36,954 bases of DNA from Streptomyces albidochromogenes (GTDB lineage Bacteria > Actinomycetota > Actinomycetes > Streptomycetales > Streptomycetaceae). The position numbers and the translations under genes are program-made. The DNA is taken from positions 1 through 36,954 of the forward strand of contig NZ_VBVX01000026.1 of assembly GCF_005981925.1 (NCBI RefSeq), written 5' to 3'. Under the pieces are notes generated by a model that ran no database searches, was not told the origin of the DNA, and saw only the letters and a list, made by a program, of their open reading frames with translations. Positions 32,781 through 36,954 of the stretch are shown here, piece after piece; within the stretch, counting starts at the first letter, position 1, and every line of letters begins with the position of its first letter.

Positions 32781-33560
32781 ATGGAACTGAATGCCACCTA
32801 CACCAGTCTCGTCGCGGTCGGCGACTCGTTCACCGAGGGCATGTCGGACGCCCTGCCCGACGGTACGTACCGGGGCTGGGCGGACCTGCTCGCCGCACGC
32901 CTCGCCGCGAACACGCCCGGTTTCCAGTACGCGAACCTCGCCGTGCGCGGCAAGCTGATCGGGCAGATCGTCGCCGAACAGGTGGACGTCGCGGCCGCCA
33001 TGCAAGCCGATGTGGTGACCCTGGTGGGCGGGCTGAACGACGCGCTCCGTCCCAAGGTCGACATGGGCAGGGTGTGCGGCCTCCTCGAAGAGGCGGCCGG
33101 GAAGCTGGCTCCGTCCTGCAAGCAGCTGGTGCTGATGCGCAGCCCCGGCCGCAACGGCCCGGTGATGCAGCGCTTCCGGCCGCGCATGGAGATGCTGTTC
33201 GAGTTCATCGACGGTCTGGCGGCCCGGCACGGCGCGCTGGTGGTCGACCTGTACGGCGCTCCCGCGCTCGCCGACCCCCGGCTGTGGCACGTCGACCGGC
33301 TGCACCTGACGGCCGAAGGGCACCGGCGGGTCGCCGAAGCGGTGTGGCAGGCGCTGGGGCACGCGGCCGAGGAGGACTGGCAGGCGCCGCTCGCGCCGGG
33401 CGTGCTGCCGGGCTGGGTCGCGCGGCGCGGGAGCGACCTGCGGTTCGCGCGCGAGCACCTGGTCCCGTGGATCGGGCGGCGCGTCACGGGGCGCTCCTCG
33501 GGCGACGGGCGACCGGCCAAGCGCCCCGAGCTGCTGCCGTACGACATTCCTCGGCCCTGA
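32781..33560 (+). CDS. SGNH/GDSL-type esterase
   Basis: The 259-residue protein has the four SGNH blocks: V-G-D-S16-F-T-E-G (nucleophile), N-L-A-V-R-G, G-G-L-N-D, and V-D-R-L-H-L with the catalytic Asp-x-x-His. It has no signal peptide, so it is probably cytoplasmic. Its substrate, an ester or thioester, is unknown. The C-terminal 60 residues are Arg/Pro-rich. It is the last clearly chromosomal gene before the integrated element. Confidence 0.9.
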   Translation: MELNATYTSLVAVGDSFTEGMSDALPDGTYRGWADLLAARLAANTPGFQYANLAVRGKLIGQIVAEQVDVAAAMQADVVTLVGGLNDALRPKVDMGRVCGLLEEAAGKLAPSCKQLVLMRSPGRNGPVMQRFRPRMEMLFEFIDGLAARHGALVVDLYGAPALADPRLWHVDRLHLTAEGHRRVAEAVWQALGHAAEEDWQAPLAPGVLPGWVARRGSDLRFAREHLVPWIGRRVTGRSSGDGRPAKRPELLPYDIPRP

Positions 33561-33714
33561 CGCCTCTCGTAGCAAGCCACAAAGGGGACCGCGGCGCTGG
33601 CCTGCACAAACCGCCAGTAGAATCTGGTCACTGTTCTACGGACAACCAAGTCTCAGCAGGTCAGCCCACACATCGGGGGTGCTGTGACAGATCGTTTCTC
33701 ACAATCTCTCACAA
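33561..33714. other. Left junction of the integrated element
   Basis: This spacer holds a -10-like TAGAAT (33618-33623) inside a GTAGAA-n11-TTCTAC inverted repeat (33617-33639). A possible GTG start at 33684 is followed by only about ten plausible codons. A tandem repeat (33697-33714) then reaches into the integrase gene. No tRNA or tmRNA end is recognisable. The attachment site probably lies at about 33690-33720. Confidence 0.4.
33697..33714. repeat. Tandem TCTCACAA repeat at the element end
   Basis: TCTCACAA occurs at 33697-33704 and 33707-33714 with a 10-nt period. The second copy overlaps the integrase stop codon. It may be part of the attachment core or an integrase arm site. Confidence 0.45.
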
Positions 33715-34899
33715 CAGGGCCTTGCGGTCCCCTCCGTGGAACACGTCCAGCGCGTCCGCCGCGGCCCTCATGTCCTCGGCTCCGATGGACACGTACTTCC
33801 GCTTGGTGAAGGCGGCGTTCGTGTGCCCGGCCCACGCCGCGAGGATGACATCAGGCACCCCGCTCAGGGCGAGAGCCTTCAGCACCGCATGCCGGGCGTC
33901 GTACAACCGCACGCGCCGGAGGCCGAGGGCAGCCATGAGCTGATAGGCGTGCTCCCGCAGATGCCGCGTATTCAGCGGCATCCCCAGCTCGTTCACCAGG
34001 ACATAACCAGAGTCGGTGTACGCCTCGCCAGCGGCCAGGCGCTCCGCTGCCTGCTGGGCACGGAGCCTCCGGAGCGCCTCCCACGGGGCCTGCGGCAGCG
34101 GCAGGGACCGCTCCCCGGACGCGGTCTTAGTGTCCTTCTCCAGCACCCGGTGATTGCCGATCATGGTTCGGGTGACCGTGATGGACAGGACGCCGTCCTC
34201 GAGGTTGATGTCGGTCCAGCGCTGGCCGCAGACTTCGGCCGGCCGCAGGCCCATCAAGGACAGCAGCAGCGGCGCAAAGAGCCGGTCCTCGGCGATGCCC
34301 CGCACGAACGTCTGCACCTCGACCACAGACCACGGCTCGACCTTCGTCCGGTCGCGCTTGTCGGTCTTCTTGTCAGCCAGCGACACGCGCACGTACTGGG
34401 CGGGGTTCACCGGGATCAGCTTGCGGACCACGGCCCGCCCTAGGGCTTCCTTGAGGCGGGTCAGGATGCCCTCGACAGTCGAGACAGCGAGGCGGGTACC
34501 GACTTCTCCGCCTTTCCGCCGACCCGTCGCTACCGTCTCGTCGACGAAGTCCTGCAACTGCTGCTCGCTGAGCTCCTGGAGCCGCACATGCCCGATGCGC
34601 TCGACGACGTGCACCAGGGCGAGACGGTACGTGCGGATCGTCGTCTCCTCGACGTCGCGCCGCTTGTACTCCAGCCACTGATCCAGCCACTCCCCCAGCG
34701 TGATCTTGCTGGGCGCGATGAAAGAACCGGCGGAGCGCTGGGCGATGATCCGGGCCCGCTCGGCAAGCACTTCCTTCTTCGTGTCCTTCGTAATCGTCAA
34801 CTGGATTCGCCTGCCGCTTTCGTCTCGGCCGGCATCTACGACGGTGCGGTACCGCACGACGCCGTTCTGCAGCACGACCTTCTTGACCGGGTCGGGCAT
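33709..34899 (-). CDS. Tyrosine recombinase/integrase
   Basis: The 396-residue protein has an N-terminal AP2-like arm-binding domain and a SAM-like core-binding domain (about 65-165). The catalytic domain has Arg219 (G-L-R-P-A-E), Y-D-A-R336-H, H359 in W-A-G-H-T, and nucleophile Tyr369. The usual first His of the H-x-x-R box is Tyr333, common among actinobacterial phage and AICE integrases. A purine-rich AGAGGAGAGGAAGAGG tract precedes ATG 34899. It is the leftmost gene of the element and reads toward the chromosomal junction. Confidence 0.95.
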   Translation of the reverse strand: MPDPVKKVVLQNGVVRYRTVVDAGRDESGRRIQLTITKDTKKEVLAERARIIAQRSAGSFIAPSKITLGEWLDQWLEYKRRDVEETTIRTYRLALVHVVERIGHVRLQELSEQQLQDFVDETVATGRRKGGEVGTRLAVSTVEGILTRLKEALGRAVVRKLIPVNPAQYVRVSLADKKTDKRDRTKVEPWSVVEVQTFVRGIAEDRLFAPLLLSLMGLRPAEVCGQRWTDINLEDGVLSITVTRTMIGNHRVLEKDTKTASGERSLPLPQAPWEALRRLRAQQAAERLAAGEAYTDSGYVLVNELGMPLNTRHLREHAYQLMAALGLRRVRLYDARHAVLKALALSGVPDVILAAWAGHTNAAFTKRKYVSIGAEDMRAAADALDVFHGGDRKALL

Positions 34900-34993
34900 C
34901 CTCTTCCTCTCCTCTGAAACCCATGCGTGTCGTCCCTACGCCCCTGTCGCCGACACCCGGACTTGCCGGGGAGGGCATCCGCCATGTGTACGG

Positions 34994-35015
34994 GCTTGGC
35001 AGCCCCGAGCCAAGC
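34994..35015 (-). terminator. Small hairpin between zinc-finger and integrase genes
   Basis: GCTTGGC and GCCAAGC form a perfect 7-bp stem with an 8-nt loop. It lies downstream of the zinc-finger gene and upstream of the integrase. Confidence 0.35.
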
Positions 35016-35067
35016 GGCGAACGGGATAGGAGGGGGCAACCAACGTTCTGAACCTGGCAGACCCCCT

Positions 35068-35334
35068 TCAGCCCTCCCTGGCGGTCAACTGCTGACCTTG
35101 ATCGGGATTACCCCCCTGCCTGGTCAGCTCGGCTTGCGCGTCCGCCTGGCGGGAAGCCCAGTACGAGCGGTACGGCTCGGGGTTCATGCGGGCCAGGTAG
35201 CGGAAGCGCTCGACCTGGCGGCGTAGGGTCCGCTCACGCTGGTGCCGCGCCTTGCGGCACTGCTCCGAGCAGAAGCGGCGGGGCCGGCCCGTCGCGGCCG
35301 GCGTGAGCTCGGCGGAACACCATCCACACGTCAT
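35068..35334 (-). CDS. Small zinc-finger-like protein of the element
   Basis: ATG 35334 has AAAGGA 7 nt upstream. The 88-residue protein begins M-T-C-G-W-C and later has R-F-C-S-E-Q-C-R-K-A-R-H-Q-R, a C-x2-C..C-x3-C zinc-binding arrangement followed by a long basic/amphipathic helix. Such proteins are common in actinobacterial mobile elements. A role in DNA binding, perhaps as a recombination directionality factor, is possible but unproven. Confidence 0.75.
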   Translation of the reverse strand: MTCGWCSAELTPAATGRPRRFCSEQCRKARHQRERTLRRQVERFRYLARMNPEPYRSYWASRQADAQAELTRQGGNPDQGQQLTAREG

Positions 35335-35464
35335 CGCAGGGTCCTTTCGTCGGCCCGCGGAAACGCTGCCAGTTGCGGCACCACGGTTTTCCCTCCCCGG
35401 CGGTCCCCCGTGCGCGCCCGCGGGGGTGCGCCCCCACCCGGGCGCGGGCACGGGATGGATTGGA

Positions 35465-35517
35465 CCCGAGGCCCGCGCGCCGGCCGGACCATGGAAGCGC
35501 TGCGCGCGGGCCTCGGG
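35465..35517. terminator. Strong hairpin after the helical element protein
   Basis: A perfect 16-bp stem (35465-35480 with 35502-35517) lies 8 nt beyond the stop of the minus-strand gene at 35525. The loop is 21 nt. Confidence 0.6.
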
Positions 35518-35524
35518 AGTCTGG

Positions 35525-36202
35525 TCACGCCGCAGCGTCGCCAGGGTCGGCGGTCATCTGCTCGATGGCGTTGTCATCGAGGTCGCGGAGCTCGTCCGGC
35601 TTGGCCAGTGAGGCGGCGAAGCGCTGCGCGAGTGCTCCGTTGGCCGTCTGCTGGCGCTGGTGGATCTCGCACATCTCCAGGTACACCGTCGATGCGCTGC
35701 TGCGTGTCCCGAGGTAGTCGCCAAGCACGTCGTCCCAGTCCATGTCGCACGCGCGCTTGCCGATGGCTCGGGCAAGGATCTGGTCGCCTGCCTGCTCGGC
35801 TTGCTTGAGTGCGTGGGCTGCATCACTGGGCTTCTTGATCTGTGCGGCCCGGTCTGCGGCGTCACGGATGGTGGAGTCGAGGGCGGCCCGGTCTGCTGCT
35901 GTGGTGGCGTGGGCGCGTGCGTCGTCGTATCCCCAGAGACGACGTTCGAGCTTGCCCCAGTTCTCCGTGTCGGCTGCGATCTGGTCGCGCATGACCTTGT
36001 CCAGGGCGGCCCTGGCGTTGGCGTACAGGCGGGCCGTCTCGACCCGCTTGGCGTCGGGGTGCAGGTTGCGCTGCCCACGGATCTGCTGCAGCCCTTGCTT
36101 GTACATGGCGCGGATGTCGGCGCTCTTGTCCTGGCTGGCGCTGGGCTGGGGCTGCTGCCCCCGGATCAGTTCGTTCATCTGCTGGGCGAGCTTGCTGGGC
36201 AT
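35525..36202 (-). CDS. Unknown helical protein of the element
   Basis: I do not recognise a family. ATG 36202 has GAGGAG at about 7 nt. The 225-residue product is predicted mostly helical and charged: a Gln-rich N-terminus (R-G-Q-Q-P-Q-P-S), then long amphipathic helices, and an acidic C-terminus (A-D-P-G-D-A-A-A). It has no signal peptide or membrane segment. It lies in the element's minus-strand gene train between the zinc-finger protein and the terminase-linked genes. A structural or scaffold role is possible but not shown. Confidence 0.75.
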   Translation of the reverse strand: MPSKLAQQMNELIRGQQPQPSASQDKSADIRAMYKQGLQQIRGQRNLHPDAKRVETARLYANARAALDKVMRDQIAADTENWGKLERRLWGYDDARAHATTAADRAALDSTIRDAADRAAQIKKPSDAAHALKQAEQAGDQILARAIGKRACDMDWDDVLGDYLGTRSSASTVYLEMCEIHQRQQTANGALAQRFAASLAKPDELRDLDDNAIEQMTADPGDAAA

Positions 36203-36253
36203 GTGGTTCTCCTCAGAGGTGTTGTCGGTAGGGCGACTCAGTGGGTGGGGGGC

Positions 36254-36508
36254 TTACCCCTCGGGGGCTTTACGGGGATCGGGACCGTGTTGGCGCTGTC
36301 CCTCCGGACGGGTCTGGGGATTTTGGATCTTCGAAAGTGGTGCACTCCCGGCAAGCCACGCATTGCGGGCGTCCGTCCAGCGGAAGCGGCCGAAGTAGTA
36401 CCACTGGAGCGGGTCGCCCGGATCGTCCGACCAGTCCGCCGGATTGAAGGCGACCAGCTCGGCGGGCATCCCGGCGGGCACACCCGATCGGCGCCGCGGC
36501 CGACTCAC
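36254..36508 (-). CDS. Small unknown protein coupled to the terminase small subunit
   Basis: GTG 36508 overlaps the upstream stop by 4 nt (GTGA), giving 84 residues. It has an Arg-rich start, a central hydrophobic/aromatic stretch (L-V-A-F-N-P-A-D-W, L-Q-W-Y-Y-F-G-R-F-R-W-T-D) and a Pro/Gln-rich tail. No family is recognised. Coupling suggests a function with the terminase-like protein. Confidence 0.6.
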   Translation of the reverse strand: MSRPRRRSGVPAGMPAELVAFNPADWSDDPGDPLQWYYFGRFRWTDARNAWLAGSAPLSKIQNPQTRPEGQRQHGPDPRKAPEG

Positions 36509-36891
36509 GCCGACCCCCGCCAGCGACTCAGCGCAGCGTGCCGGGCCTGCGACGAGCGGGCCTGACCGTCGCGCTGCTCCTGCTCGTCGTCCGCCAGCTT
36601 CAGCGTCCCCAGCAGGCGGGCCACCAGGGCGCGATGCTGCCGCAGCTCCTGCACCAGAGGATTCGCTACGTCCTGCCCCATCGACCCGCGGACGACCAGG
36701 GGGGCGTCCTGCAGCTCGGCGTGCATCCGCTCGATGAGGTCCACCTCGCGACAAGCGTCCTCGAGGATGCGCAGCTCATCAGTACGCAGCTCCTGCGCGA
36801 CGTTGATGTCCTGCCACAGCTGCGCCGCGCGGTCGCCGAGGCCGGCCGGAGCGTCCGGTACAGGCCCGCACTCCCCTGTCAGCAGTTCCAT
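36505..36891 (-). CDS. P27-type phage terminase small subunit-like protein
   Basis: ATG 36891 has AGGAGG 7 nt upstream. The 128-residue protein resembles P27-family terminase small subunits: an N-terminal helical DNA-binding part (L-G-D-R-A-A-Q-L-W-Q-D-I), E-L-R-I-L-E-D-A-C-R-E-V-D-L-I-E-R and the conserved N-P-L-V-Q-E-L-R-Q-H-R-A-L-V-A-R-L-L. These proteins recognise phage DNA for packaging. Finding one here shows the element is phage-derived (prophage, satellite or remnant). No large subunit is visible in the window. Confidence 0.75.
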   Translation of the reverse strand: MELLTGECGPVPDAPAGLGDRAAQLWQDINVAQELRTDELRILEDACREVDLIERMHAELQDAPLVVRGSMGQDVANPLVQELRQHRALVARLLGTLKLADDEQEQRDGQARSSQARHAALSRWRGSA

Positions 36892-36954
36892 GGTCGAACC
36901 TCCTAGGTCTGAAAAACACAGCGGGATCAGCACGCATAGGGGCGGGTGCTATAC

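Noticed and set aside
33561-33708. tRNA or tmRNA attachment site next to the integrase
   Set aside because: Neither strand shows a cloverleaf, T-arm GGTTC-type loop or CCA-end pattern.
1-36954. CRISPR array, rRNA, insertion sequence
   Set aside because: No regularly spaced repeats, rRNA motifs or transposase genes were seen.

Overview
This is very high-GC actinobacterial DNA, almost certainly from Streptomyces or a close relative. The evidence is the GC-rich third codon positions, frequent GTG/TTG starts, several apparently leaderless promoters, a urease operon without ureE, and a trio of XRE/DUF5753 regulator, DUF397 protein and RsbW-like ATPase. From memory, urease and biotin genes also lie near each other in S. 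coelicolor; I could not check this.

Left part (1-7350). The window opens in the 3' end of a galE-like gene. Next is a polytopic membrane GAF-PAS-GGDEF-EAL protein (cyclic di-GMP synthesis/hydrolysis). Its reading frame runs with no stop into an alpha-oxoamine-synthase-family PLP enzyme, which also has its own ribosome binding site and ATG. A SAM methyltransferase gene follows 7 nt later. This GGDEF-EAL / oxoamine synthase / methyltransferase cassette is the most unusual thing here. A convergent GH15 glycosidase overlaps its tail.

Middle-left (7351-14048). Here are an SDR oxidoreductase, a TetR regulator, a DUF305 lipoprotein with a DUF6153 protein, a PlsC-type acyltransferase, an NAD-dependent epimerase-like protein and a secreted tripeptidyl aminopeptidase. 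Two perfect hairpins separate the convergent pairs.

Urease (14049-18569, minus strand). ureA-B-C-F-G-D is a tightly coupled operon and all catalytic UreC residues are present. A candidate promoter and a tentative GlnR-like site lie upstream.

Regulatory/proteolysis segment (18880-23194). An orphan Phd/YefM-type antitoxin is divergent from a ClpP paralogue whose catalytic His is replaced by Ser. A small unknown protein is coupled to the ClpP gene. A ydaO-type cyclic di-AMP riboswitch precedes an NlpC/P60 cell-wall hydrolase. The ATPase / XRE-DUF5753 / DUF397 trio follows.

Biotin (23207-27807). bioF is divergent from bioB-bioA-bioD, with a strong hairpin between bioA and bioD.

Right part (27845-33560). 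A VOC protein, a METTL7-like methyltransferase, an RHH antitoxin / Fic-like toxin pair, a GNAT acetyltransferase, two coupled CNNM/CBS membrane proteins behind an unusual leader, and an SGNH hydrolase.

Right edge (about 33690 to the end). One end of an integrated element: a tyrosine integrase reading toward the chromosome, a small zinc-finger protein, an unknown helical protein, a small coupled protein and a P27-type terminase small subunit. All are on the minus strand and the element continues beyond the window.
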